Shown here: piece after piece, positions 1-7,154 of the stretch | Layout: the number at the start of each line of letters is the position of its first letter | Numbering within the stretch: the stretch's first letter is position 1 | Assembly (NCBI GenBank): GCA_013334735.1 | Contig: JAAXXA010000129.1 | Span: 1-7,567 of the forward strand | Source of the DNA: Bacteroidota bacterium | GTDB lineage: Bacteria > Bacteroidota > Bacteroidia > Bacteroidales > CG2-30-32-10 | Length of the DNA stretch: 7,567 nucleotides | Direction: 5' to 3' | Translations under genes and position numbers: made by a program | Notes under the pieces: model-generated | The model's input: the letters and a program-made list of their open reading frames with translations, nothing else | The model's database searches: none | Told to the model about the DNA's origin: nothing

Positions 1-3000
1 TTGTTACTGTTACAGATAATACCAATTGTACAAATATTGACAGCATTACTATAAAAGTAAATCCCTCTCCAATTGCTGAAGCCGGAACAAACATTTCAAT
101 GTGCAATGGTAGTTGTGTAACTATTGGCGGAAGCCCTACTGCAATAGGAGGAACCCCGCCATATACATACAACTGGAGTCCTTCGGCAACACTTACTTTA
201 CCGACTGATGCGAATCCACAAGCTTGTCCTTTAGCTACTACAACTTATTTTGTTACAGTTACTGATTCTAAAGGTTGTACATCTGTTGATAACATTACAA
301 TTACAGTTAATGCTTTACCTATAGCAAATGCAGGACAAAAGGATACTATATGTGAAGGAAATTGCTTATTAATTGGCGGTAATCCTACAGCTTCAGGCGG
401 AACCGCCCCTTATACTTATAGCTGGAGTCCTCTGGCTACACTAAATGATTCGACTTTACCAAACCCTCAAGCATGTCCGTTAATTACTACTGATTATTTT
501 GTTACAGTAACCGATTCAGAAGGTTGTACTGATGTTGATAGTATTACCATATCAATTAATCATAATATTATTGCAGAGGCAGGTATAAACGACACAATAT
601 GCAGTGGGAGTTGTACTACTATCGGAGGAAGTCCCACAGGATCAGGAGGTACACAACCATACACATATACTTGGAGTCCGGTAACCGGATTAAATTCTTC
701 AAGTATTCCAAATCCACAAGCTTGTCCTTTATTAACAACTACTTATTTTGTTACTGTTTCTGATGTTATTGGCTGTATAGATGTTGACAGTGTTATAATA
801 ACAGTAAATCCCTCTCCTATCGCTGAAGCAGGTACAAATGACACAATATGTAAGGAAAGTTGTATGAATATCGGAGGAATACCAACAGCCTCGGGTGGTA
901 CACCACCATACACATATTGCTGGAGTCCTTCTGCTACACTTAATGATTCAACTTTCACAAATCCACAGGCTTGTCCTTTAACTACTACTACTTATTTTGT
1001 TACAGTAACTGACAAAAACGGTTGTACGAGTTCTGACAATATAAAAATATTTGTTGATTTTACTACTGTAGAAGCAGGGCAAAATGATACAATTTGTGGA
1101 GGAGATTGTAAAATAATTGGAGGAAGTCCTACTGCCTTAACAGGCGTTGCTCCTTTTACATATATATGGAGTCCTTCTGCAACACTTAACAATTCTACAA
1201 TTCCAAATCCAAGCGCATGTCCCTTAGTTAATACAACTTATTACCTTACAGTAACCGATCGAAATGGGTGTTCAAATACCGATAGTGTTGTAATAACTGT
1301 AAATCAAAAACCTATTGCAGATGCAGGAATTGGTGATACTATTTGTAAAAATAATTGTGTAATTATTGGAGGAAGTCCCACAGCTTCCAGTGGCACAGCT
1401 CCATATTTTTACTCATGGCTTCCTGCGGCTGGTCTTATTAATACAAATACTGCTAATCCACAAGCTTGTCCTGTTACTACTACAAAATATTTTGTTACCG
1501 TTACTGATTCCAAGGGGTGTAGCGCTATTGACAGTGTTATTATAAAAGTTAATCCAATACCTATTGCCGATGCCGGATTAAACAACAAAATATGCTTTGG
1601 CAGCTGTATCAATATCGGTGGTGCGCCCACTGCAAGTAGCGGGGTATCTCCATACACATATAATTGGAGTTCGCTACCCGCTGGTTTTTCCTCAAATATA
1701 TCCAATCCAAATGTATGTCCTATCGTGTTTACAACTTATACCGTTACCGTTTCGGATATTAATAACTGTACTGCTACTGATAATATTTCGATTACAATTA
1801 ATTCCTTGCCAATTGTGGATGCAGGAATAAATGATACTATATGTTATGGAACCTGTAAGTCAATTGGAGGATCCCCAACAGCATCGGGGGGAACAGGTCC
1901 TTATACATATATCTGGAGTCCATCCGGAACACTAAATAATTCAACTATTCCAAATCCCCAGGCTTGCCCCTTGGTTACGACTACTTATTTTGTTACAGTA
2001 ACTGATTTTGCAGGTTGTTCAAAAGTTGATAGTATTATAATAACTGTAAATCCTCTACTAACTTCAGAAGCAGGACAAGATAGTTATTTTTGCAGGGGTG
2101 GTTGTATTACAATTGGTGGCGCACCCACAGCCATTGGGGGAACCTCACCTTATTCATACTCATGGCTCCCTGCAAGCAACCTTGACAATTCGGCTATTGC
2201 AAATCCTCAGGCATGTCCGTTAAATACGACTACTTACTTTGTTACAGTAACTGATATTAGGGGCTGTACAAGTAAAGACAGTGTTACTGTATCTATAAAT
2301 TTTGTAACTGTTGATGCAGGAAAAAATGATACGATTTGTAGTGGAAGCTGCTTAACAATTGGCGGAAACCCAACAGCATCAGATGGAATAACGCCATACA
2401 CTTACAACTGGAGTCCGGTAGATGGTATAACAGACACTACAAATATTGCTAATCCACTAGCTTGTCCGGAAACAACAACTTCTTATTTTGTTACAGTAAC
2501 CGATTCATTTGGTTGCATGAGTACTGATAAAATTACTTTAAAGGTCAATCCTGTTCCAATAGTGCAAGCTGGTTTAAACGATACTATTTGTTATGGAATA
2601 TGTGTAACTATTGGAGGCAACCCAACAGCATCAGGCGGAACCCCTCTATATGCATATCAATGGAGCCCTGAAGCCAACCTTGATCATTCAAATATTGCTA
2701 ATCCGCAAGCTTGTTTGACAGAAACATCCACTTATAATGTTAAAGTTACTGACTTGGTAGGATGTACTGCTAAAGATAGTGTTACAATAGACGTTATTCT
2801 TCCTGCAATTACATTTACCCCATCTTCTCCATCAATGTGCATAGGGGCTGATAGTATAACTTTATGCGCAGGCGGAGGAAATACTTATATTTGGAATGGA
2901 GCCTTAGGAACTGATTCATGTTTAACAATAGCCCCTCCTTCTTCGACTATTTATTCTGTTACTGTAACGGGGATTAACGGATGTACCGCTTCCGATAAAG

Positions 3001-3731
3001 TTACAGTAGATGTTAATTCGGCATCAGCTTCAATTTCGGCAACGAAATCTACAATTTGCAGGGATGATTCCACAACACTTACTGCAAAAGGAGGAATTAC
3101 ATATATATGGAATACAGTACCAGTTCAAACAGAATCTACTATTACTTTAAGTCCTGCTGTTAACAGCGCTTATTGCGTTACTGTAACAACTAATGATGGA
3201 TGCACGGCAACAAATTGTACAAATATTACTGTTAATCCTACACCTCATGTAGATCTGGTAACACAGCCACCAACTTTGTGTAATTCGTGCGATGGAAGTA
3301 TAACCGCGATTGTATCCGAAGGAACACCCGATTATACTTATTTATGGAGTAACGAGCAAAACTCTCAAATTGTTATTAACTTATGCTCTGATACATATTC
3401 AATTACAGTAACCGATATAAACGGATGTAAAGATAAAAATACTGCTGTTGTGAAACCTGAGAATGATATTGAGGATTTAACCATTAACAATTCTTTCTCT
3501 CCAAATGATGATGGAATTAATGATTTGTGGATAATAAAGAACATTGAACTTTTTCCTGATAATGATCTCATTATTGTAAACAGGTGGGGAAACGAAGTAT
3601 ATAATGTAAATGGATATAAAAGCAATTGGGACGGAAGCTCACTGAACGAAGGTACATATTTCTATATTTTAAGAGTTAATATGTGCGGTGAAAATAAAAT
3701 GTATAAAGGTTATTTAACTATATTACGATAA
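1..3731 (+). CDS. Giant repetitive surface adhesin with type B (gliding-motility-associated) T9SS C-terminal domain, 5'-truncated by window edge
   Basis: This is the C-terminal 1242 residues of a larger secreted protein; bases 1-2 finish a codon begun outside the window. The frame reads straight through from base 3 with repeat-type sequence (VTVTD, then NCTNIDSITIKVN) upstream of the ATG at 99. That ATG therefore lies inside a repeat and is not the start. Domains in order are: the end of one repeat, 11 full cysteine-rich PKD-like repeats (72-2804), two shorter divergent Ig/PKD-like repeats (2805-3245), an SprB-type repeat (3246-3461) and a CHU_C/gliding-motility C-terminal domain (about 3471-3728). 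Proteins with this C-terminal domain are carried across the outer membrane by T9SS, and many are adhesins such as SprB of Flavobacterium johnsoniae. No enzymatic domain is visible, so adhesion or a surface filament role is inferred. A PorP/SprF gene follows 29 bases downstream, as sprF follows sprB. The family call is secure; the ligand is unknown and the N-terminus is not seen. Confidence 0.93.
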   Translation, partial: VTVTDNTNCTNIDSITIKVNPSPIAEAGTNISMCNGSCVTIGGSPTAIGGTPPYTYNWSPSATLTLPTDANPQACPLATTTYFVTVTDSKGCTSVDNITITVNALPIANAGQKDTICEGNCLLIGGNPTASGGTAPYTYSWSPLATLNDSTLPNPQACPLITTDYFVTVTDSEGCTDVDSITISINHNIIAEAGINDTICSGSCTTIGGSPTGSGGTQPYTYTWSPVTGLNSSSIPNPQACPLLTTTYFVTVSDVIGCIDVDSVIITVNPSPIAEAGTNDTICKESCMNIGGIPTASGGTPPYTYCWSPSATLNDSTFTNPQACPLTTTTYFVTVTDKNGCTSSDNIKIFVDFTTVEAGQNDTICGGDCKIIGGSPTALTGVAPFTYIWSPSATLNNSTIPNPSACPLVNTTYYLTVTDRNGCSNTDSVVITVNQKPIADAGIGDTICKNNCVIIGGSPTASSGTAPYFYSWLPAAGLINTNTANPQACPVTTTKYFVTVTDSKGCSAIDSVIIKVNPIPIADAGLNNKICFGSCINIGGAPTASSGVSPYTYNWSSLPAGFSSNISNPNVCPIVFTTYTVTVSDINNCTATDNISITINSLPIVDAGINDTICYGTCKSIGGSPTASGGTGPYTYIWSPSGTLNNSTIPNPQACPLVTTTYFVTVTDFAGCSKVDSIIITVNPLLTSEAGQDSYFCRGGCITIGGAPTAIGGTSPYSYSWLPASNLDNSAIANPQACPLNTTTYFVTVTDIRGCTSKDSVTVSINFVTVDAGKNDTICSGSCLTIGGNPTASDGITPYTYNWSPVDGITDTTNIANPLACPETTTSYFVTVTDSFGCMSTDKITLKVNPVPIVQAGLNDTICYGICVTIGGNPTASGGTPLYAYQWSPEANLDHSNIANPQACLTETSTYNVKVTDLVGCTAKDSVTIDVILPAITFTPSSPSMCIGADSITLCAGGGNTYIWNGALGTDSCLTIAPPSSTIYSVTVTGINGCTASDKVTVDVNSASASISATKSTICRDDSTTLTAKGGITYIWNTVPVQTESTITLSPAVNSAYCVTVTTNDGCTATNCTNITVNPTPHVDLVTQPPTLCNSCDGSITAIVSEGTPDYTYLWSNEQNSQIVINLCSDTYSITVTDINGCKDKNTAVVKPENDIEDLTINNSFSPNDDGINDLWIIKNIELFPDNDLIIVNRWGNEVYNVNGYKSNWDGSSLNEGTYFYILRVNMCGENKMYKGYLTILR
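72..2804 (+). repeat. Eleven tandem 246-252 bp coding repeats (about 83-residue cysteine-rich PKD-like units)
   Basis: Units begin at 72, 321, 570, 819, 1065, 1314, 1563, 1812, 2061, 2307 and 2559. Most are 249 bases; 819, 2061 and 2559 are 246 and 2307 is 252. Each starts near IAEAG or a variant and runs through C-x3-C, IGG-x-PTA, a YTY-x-W core, NPQACP, TTTYFVTVTD and GC, ending near TVNP. The TYFVTVTD strand and the aromatic YxW core resemble PKD/Ig-like beta-sandwich modules common in Bacteroidota adhesins. Every unit keeps four cysteines at fixed places (two in C-x3-C, one in ACP or a variant, one near the end in GC or NC). Two disulfides per module are therefore likely after export. The unit at 819 has a fifth cysteine (YCW). 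The DNA copies differ at many synonymous sites, so the array is not a very recent expansion, though short stretches such as the TTTYFVTV coding segment stay nearly identical. Confidence 0.93.
2805..3245 (+). repeat. Two divergent, shorter Ig/PKD-like repeats
   Basis: Two units, about 2805-3020 and 3021-3245 (72 and 75 residues), follow the regular array. They lack the IGG-x-PTA and NPQACP motifs but keep a YIWN core, a SVTVTG or CVTVTT strand and a terminal GCTA motif. They resemble the commoner short Ig-like repeats of Bacteroidota surface proteins with the pattern IC-x(n)-TLTA-x-GG-x-YxWN. Each still has four cysteines, at different positions from those of the main array. They probably act as a stalk between the array and the sorting domain. 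The boundaries are approximate. Confidence 0.8.
3246..3461 (+). other. SprB-type repeat domain within the adhesin
   Basis: The segment contains LCNSCDGSITAIVSEGTPDY, then YLWSN, NLCSDTYSITVTD and NGC. This follows the SprB repeat pattern: a C-x-GSI start, a GT-x-DYTY-x-W core, and L-C-x-x-TY-x-(I/V)TVTD-x-NGC at the end. SprB repeats occur in the F. johnsoniae gliding adhesin and in many T9SS cargo proteins, often next to the sorting domain, as here. The assignment is from motif recognition only. Confidence 0.8.
3471..3728 (+). other. Gliding-motility-associated C-terminal domain (CHU_C family, type B T9SS sorting signal)
   Basis: The last 86 or so residues show the family hallmarks in order: NSFSPNDDGIND, then W-x-I, FPDNDLIIVNRWGNEVY, NWDGSS, GTYFYIL, and a terminal KGYLTILR. 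The SPN-x-DG-x-ND and NRWG motifs and the KG-x-x-T-x-(L/I)-x ending are diagnostic of the C-terminal domain that targets proteins to the T9SS. Type B signals differ from type A in usually not being followed by attachment to A-LPS, and they tend to depend on a PorP/SprF-like partner encoded nearby. That matches the next gene. The domain has one unpaired cysteine (MCGENK). Confidence 0.94.
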
Positions 3732-3760
3732 TAAAATATAAATACTATAATTCCGAAGTT

Positions 3761-4711
3761 GTGAAAAAAATTATAAATATCTTGTTACTATTGGTTTCAG
3801 TTTCAAGCTTTGCGCAACAGGATGCCATGTTTAATCAATACATTTTTAATGAATTGATTATTAATCCTGCTTATGCAGGGACAAAAGGAATGTTGAATAT
3901 TAACGCTATCTATTCCTCTCAATGGACAGGATTTCCGGGAGCTCCCATAACTCAATCATTAAGTTTGGAAGGTCCCGCAAGTAAAACTGTTGGATTAGGA
4001 CTTCATATTATAAACGATCATATCGGAGCTCAGGGACAACAGGGAGCTTTTAGCAGTTATTCATATAAAATAAAAATTGATGATGTTTATAAACTATCAT
4101 TTGGTCTTGCTTTTGGATTATCATACTTTACTATTGACGGAAACAAATTAACATCAGATATTCAGGATGATCCGGCAATACCCAAAACTTTTAAGAGCAA
4201 ACTATTGTTAGATGCGAAATTTGGGACTTTCATCTATAGTGAAAAATTTTATACAGGTTTTTCAGTTAATAATTTACTAACAAGTATTAAGGAAAGTTAT
4301 GATTTATTGGTTCCCGTTCAGTCCAAACATGTTTATCTTACTTCAGGCTATGTGTTTGATATTAACCCGAAACTTAAACTAAAGCCAAGTATTTTCTTCA
4401 AAACAGATTTTAAAGCGCAATCAAATTTTGATATCAGTTCTAATTTTTTAATTAATTACAAATTATGGCTAGGAGCAAGCGTTAAATTTGGTTATAATAT
4501 TTTTAATAATAAAAGTCTTGATAATTCCCTTAAACATAGCGCTGCCATAATTTTTATGACAGAGTATAATATAACGGATAAATTTATTGTGGGTTATGCA
4601 TATACATTGTCAACTTCAGTTTTGAAAAAATATCCGGGGCATGAATTTGTTATAGGATATTATTTCCCCCAAAAAATAGCTACTAAAATGGTAACCCCCA
4701 GATACTTCTAA
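3761..4711 (+). CDS. PorP/SprF-family T9SS outer-membrane protein
   Basis: A 316-residue protein of the PorP/SprF family, outer-membrane beta-barrels associated with the type IX secretion system. SprF is needed for secretion of SprB in Flavobacterium. The start is GTG at 3761. It gives a standard signal peptide (MKKIINILLLLVSVSSFA, probable cleavage before QQ), and no in-frame ATG lies between the preceding stop and this point. The family hallmark follows directly: QQDAMFNQYIFNELIINPAY then AGTKG (residues about 19-43), and later QWTGFPGAP. The rest alternates short amphipathic strands and turns, and the chain ends at a normal length for the family (roughly 300-350). It lies 29 bases after the adhesin stop and just before the OmpA-domain gene, with no terminator, so co-transcription is likely. 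No Shine-Dalgarno sequence is visible. It is probably an adhesin-dedicated paralogue rather than the core porP, because no porKLMN genes are nearby; this is an inference. Confidence 0.93.
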   Translation: MKKIINILLLLVSVSSFAQQDAMFNQYIFNELIINPAYAGTKGMLNINAIYSSQWTGFPGAPITQSLSLEGPASKTVGLGLHIINDHIGAQGQQGAFSSYSYKIKIDDVYKLSFGLAFGLSYFTIDGNKLTSDIQDDPAIPKTFKSKLLLDAKFGTFIYSEKFYTGFSVNNLLTSIKESYDLLVPVQSKHVYLTSGYVFDINPKLKLKPSIFFKTDFKAQSNFDISSNFLINYKLWLGASVKFGYNIFNNKSLDNSLKHSAAIIFMTEYNITDKFIVGYAYTLSTSVLKKYPGHEFVIGYYFPQKIATKMVTPRYF

Positions 4712-4717
4712 TTCATT

Positions 4718-6913
4718 ATGGTTTTTATGAATACAATTTTATTAATGCGAAAATATTCTATAACATTTCTACTAATAGTGTTTCCGTTTATTACTTGTTT
4801 TTCTCAATCCAAATTGCTGGAGGCAAAAAAATTAATTGAAAATTATGATTACATGCAAGCAATTACAGTTTATAATGAATATTTTAAAACTAATACCCCC
4901 GGAATAGATGAGGCAAGAAATATTGCTCAATGTTATGTAATAACAGGCAATTCTATTGAAGCAGAAAAATGGTTGTCGAAAGTACTGACTTTTGTTGGAT
5001 ATTTACCTAAAGACGTTTTAAGTTATGCTAACATGTTAAAATCCAACAGCAAGTTCGATGAAGCAATTAAACAATACCAAAATTATTTAAAGATACAACC
5101 TTCTGCTAAAGATAAAGTTACGGAATTAGTTAAATCCTGCAAAAAGGCTAAAGAATGGATTGCTATTCCTGAAGATTATGATGTTACTAATGTTAAAGAA
5201 TTAAATTCTGCAAGTTCTGATTTTGGTTTATTTCCTATTGGTAATGGTTTTATTTATACTTCAGACAGGCTATTGAAGCGCAGCTCGTCTTCCGGCAATA
5301 AAATATATGGTTGGACAGGTAAACCATATTTGAAATTAAATTTTGTAAAAAAAGATAAAAAAGGAGATTTTTCTTCTTCGCCATTAAGTATAGAATCTTT
5401 AGATAATGGTTATCATAATGGACCCGGTTGTTTTGATGCAAATACCAATACAATTTATTTTTCCAGAACAAAAATGGTTAAAATTACTAAAAAACCAATA
5501 AATAACGACCCAACCAGCTGGTACGAATATTCTTTTAATAATGATTATTTAAACAGAATCGAAATTTATTCTGCCAAGTATAATAATGGAGTTATTGACC
5601 GTGTAGAACCATTCAAATATAATAATGTTGAAATGTATTCAGTCGGGCATCCGGCTATTTCTGCTGACGGCAAAACTTTTTATTTTGTTTCAGATATGGA
5701 TAGCGGATATGGTGGCACAGATATTTATTATTGCACACTCAAGAACAACGGGGAATGGTCGCTGCCTAAAAATGCAGGTCCTGTGATTAATTCACAAGGC
5801 AAAGAACTCTTTCCCACCATAGATAAGAATAACACTTTGTATTTTTCAAGTACCGAAAATTCAGTTATGGGTGGTTTGGATTTGTTTTATGCTAAAGGCA
5901 GCAAAGACAGTTGGTCCGTGCCTCAAAATTTAAAATATCCAATAAATTCAACAAAAGATGATTTTTTAATTTTTTATACTGACGATAGTACCGGATATTT
6001 TTCATCAAACAGATTAGGAGGCGTTGGCGATGATGATATTTATCATTTCGTTAAAAAAAATTCAACAAAAAAATTAAAAGATACCGTTATTATTTCAAAA
6101 GATACCTCAGCAATTACTTTGACAGATACTTCAACAGTAGCTCAAATAATAACTCCGGTTGATACTCCAATTAAAACTCCTACAATAACCCCTAAAGTAA
6201 CTCCAGTAAAAACCCCGGAAAAAACACAGATAATAACGCCTCCTATAAAAAAGCCAACAATAACTCCTATAAAACCTGTTATCGTTTCATATATTGTAAA
6301 GGAAAAGTTGAAAGATAATACTTACTCTTTATTGGAAGGAGTAGAAATTGAAATTAAAAACCTGACTAATAACACAACAAAAAAAGTAACAACAGATAAA
6401 AAAGGAAGGTTTTATTATACTGCCGATAGTATTTCCTCGCTTATCATTACCGCCACAAGGGATGGTTATTACACACAAAAAAAAGCGCTATCATCAAAAT
6501 CGAAAACAAAAAATGATACAATTTCTGATGAAATGATATTTGAAAAAATTGTATTGAATAAACCTGTAGTTATTGAAAACATTTACTATGATTATGGTAA
6601 ATGGGATATTAAACCGGCTTCAGCTGTTGAATTAAACAAAATTGTTAAAATGATGAATGATAATCCAAATATAAAAATTGAAATGAGTTCTCATACCGAT
6701 TCACGTAGCTCTTCAGAATTCAATGATACACTTTCACAAAAAAGAGCTAATGCCGCTGCTGAGTACATTATTTCAAAAGGTATTGAATCATCGAGGGTAA
6801 AAGCATTTGGTTATGGCGAAACAAAATTACGGAATCGATGCAAAGATGGTGTAATATGTACGGAAGCAGAGCATGCATTAAACAGAAGAACAGAATTTAT
6901 GGTTATTAATTAG
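4718..6913 (+). CDS. PorE-like OmpA-family protein: TPR, PD40 beta-propeller, carboxypeptidase-regulatory-like and peptidoglycan-binding domains
   Basis: The longest frame is 731 residues. The ATG at 4745 (residue 10) is the better start, as it gives a compact signal peptide (MRKYSITFLLIVFPFITCFSQ). Domains, numbered from 4718, are: TPR-like helices about 30-150 (AKKLIENYDYMQAI, FDEAIKQYQNYL); a PD40/WD40-like propeller about 165-445 with blades marked by YTSDR, IYFSR, YFVSDMDSGYGGTDIYY, LYFSSTENSVMGGLDLFYA and YFSSNRLGGVGDDDIYHF; a Thr/Pro linker 479-520; a carboxypeptidase-regulatory-like beta domain about 524-605 (LEGVEIEIKN, TDKKGRFYY); and an OmpA C-terminal domain about 617-731. In the last, D661 (in HTDSR) and R676 (in LSQKRA) are 15 residues apart, as are the peptidoglycan-binding D271 and R286 of E. 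coli OmpA, and NRRTEF closes the domain. This order matches PorE of Porphyromonas gingivalis, which links T9SS to peptidoglycan. The protein probably anchors the adjacent PorP/SprF complex. FITC is a poor lipobox, so lipid modification is uncertain. Confidence 0.9.
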   Translation: MVFMNTILLMRKYSITFLLIVFPFITCFSQSKLLEAKKLIENYDYMQAITVYNEYFKTNTPGIDEARNIAQCYVITGNSIEAEKWLSKVLTFVGYLPKDVLSYANMLKSNSKFDEAIKQYQNYLKIQPSAKDKVTELVKSCKKAKEWIAIPEDYDVTNVKELNSASSDFGLFPIGNGFIYTSDRLLKRSSSSGNKIYGWTGKPYLKLNFVKKDKKGDFSSSPLSIESLDNGYHNGPGCFDANTNTIYFSRTKMVKITKKPINNDPTSWYEYSFNNDYLNRIEIYSAKYNNGVIDRVEPFKYNNVEMYSVGHPAISADGKTFYFVSDMDSGYGGTDIYYCTLKNNGEWSLPKNAGPVINSQGKELFPTIDKNNTLYFSSTENSVMGGLDLFYAKGSKDSWSVPQNLKYPINSTKDDFLIFYTDDSTGYFSSNRLGGVGDDDIYHFVKKNSTKKLKDTVIISKDTSAITLTDTSTVAQIITPVDTPIKTPTITPKVTPVKTPEKTQIITPPIKKPTITPIKPVIVSYIVKEKLKDNTYSLLEGVEIEIKNLTNNTTKKVTTDKKGRFYYTADSISSLIITATRDGYYTQKKALSSKSKTKNDTISDEMIFEKIVLNKPVVIENIYYDYGKWDIKPASAVELNKIVKMMNDNPNIKIEMSSHTDSRSSSEFNDTLSQKRANAAAEYIISKGIESSRVKAFGYGETKLRNRCKDGVICTEAEHALNRRTEFMVIN
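6152..6277 (+). repeat. Low-complexity Thr/Pro-rich linker repeat in the OmpA-domain gene
   Basis: Residues 479-520 are built from irregular copies of a three- to four-residue TP unit (TPVDTPIKTPTITPKVTP and onwards), interspersed with lysine. Such segments are flexible, extended spacers. Here it separates the propeller from the regulatory-like and peptidoglycan-binding domains, so it may set the reach between outer membrane and cell wall. Copy number of such units can vary between strains. Confidence 0.85.
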
Positions 6914-6922
6914 AATCTATCC

Positions 6923-7055
6923 GTAATATAAACGTTTTTTGTCATAGTGAGCTGTAACACTGAGCGAAGTCGAAGTGCAAACTATACAAAACGACTGATA
7001 ATAAGATACTTCGACTCCGCTCAGTATGACACTTACTATAAAAAATGGACATTAC
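6923..7055. repeat. Imperfect inverted-repeat (palindromic) intergenic element
   Basis: The core arms are actgagcgaagtcgaagt (6959-6976) and acttcgactccgctcagt (7008-7025). They are reverse complements except at one position (17 of 18), with a 31-base spacer. A second pair, gtcata (6941-6946) and tatgac (7025-7030), sits outside, offset by a 12-base insertion in the left arm. That insertion forms a small AGTG/CACT hairpin at 6946-6961. Further out, T6 (6935-6940) mirrors A6 (7040-7045), and gtaat (6923-6927) mirrors attac (7051-7055). The core resembles GAGCGRAGTCGAAG palindromes that I recall as frequent in Bacteroidota intergenic regions. It may be a REP- or MITE-like element. No U-tract follows the right arm directly, so it is not a standard intrinsic terminator, though the hairpin may protect the 3' end of the upstream mRNA. 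Confidence 0.75.
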
Positions 7056-7154
7056 AGACAAACACTAATTAGAACATGCAAAAAATTAATATGTGGATTA
7101 ATATATAAAATCAACATTATCCATTTTTAGAACTTAAAAATAATTTTTAAATTT

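Noticed and set aside
743..1705. Open frames on the - strand at 743-958, 992-1192 and 1409-1705 with similar translations (YVYG or YVKG, AVG-x-PP)
   Set aside because: They are antisense images of successive adhesin repeats. Their mutual similarity and spacing follow from the repeat array on the + strand, and none has independent coding support.
1597..1830. A 77-codon + strand frame inside the adhesin
   Set aside because: It overlaps the repeat-coding frame in another phase, has no family resemblance and no plausible start context.
72..2804. CRISPR-like or other noncoding direct repeats
   Set aside because: The period is about 249 bases, a multiple of three, with protein-level conservation and synonymous drift. 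This is a coding repeat array.
4745..4810. Lipoprotein signal (cysteine in FITC) in the PorE-like protein
   Set aside because: Threonine before the cysteine fits the lipobox poorly, and a signal peptidase I site after FSQ is equally plausible, so lipidation is not called.
3365..5471. - strand frames at 3365-3625 and 5250-5471
   Set aside because: Both lie antisense to well-recognised domains (CHU_C domain and beta-propeller) and have no recognisable features.
6941..7045. Intrinsic transcription terminator after the PorE-like gene
   Set aside because: The hairpin is not followed directly by a T-run on either strand: the + strand has acttactat then A6, and the T6 lies before the left arm. The structure is kept as an inverted repeat only.
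7056..7154. Promoter for the zinc-motif gene, including a direct repeat attaatat at 7085-7092 and 7097-7104
   Set aside because: No TAnnTTTG-type -7 element with a matching -33 box could be identified, and short A/T repeats are expected by chance in this composition.
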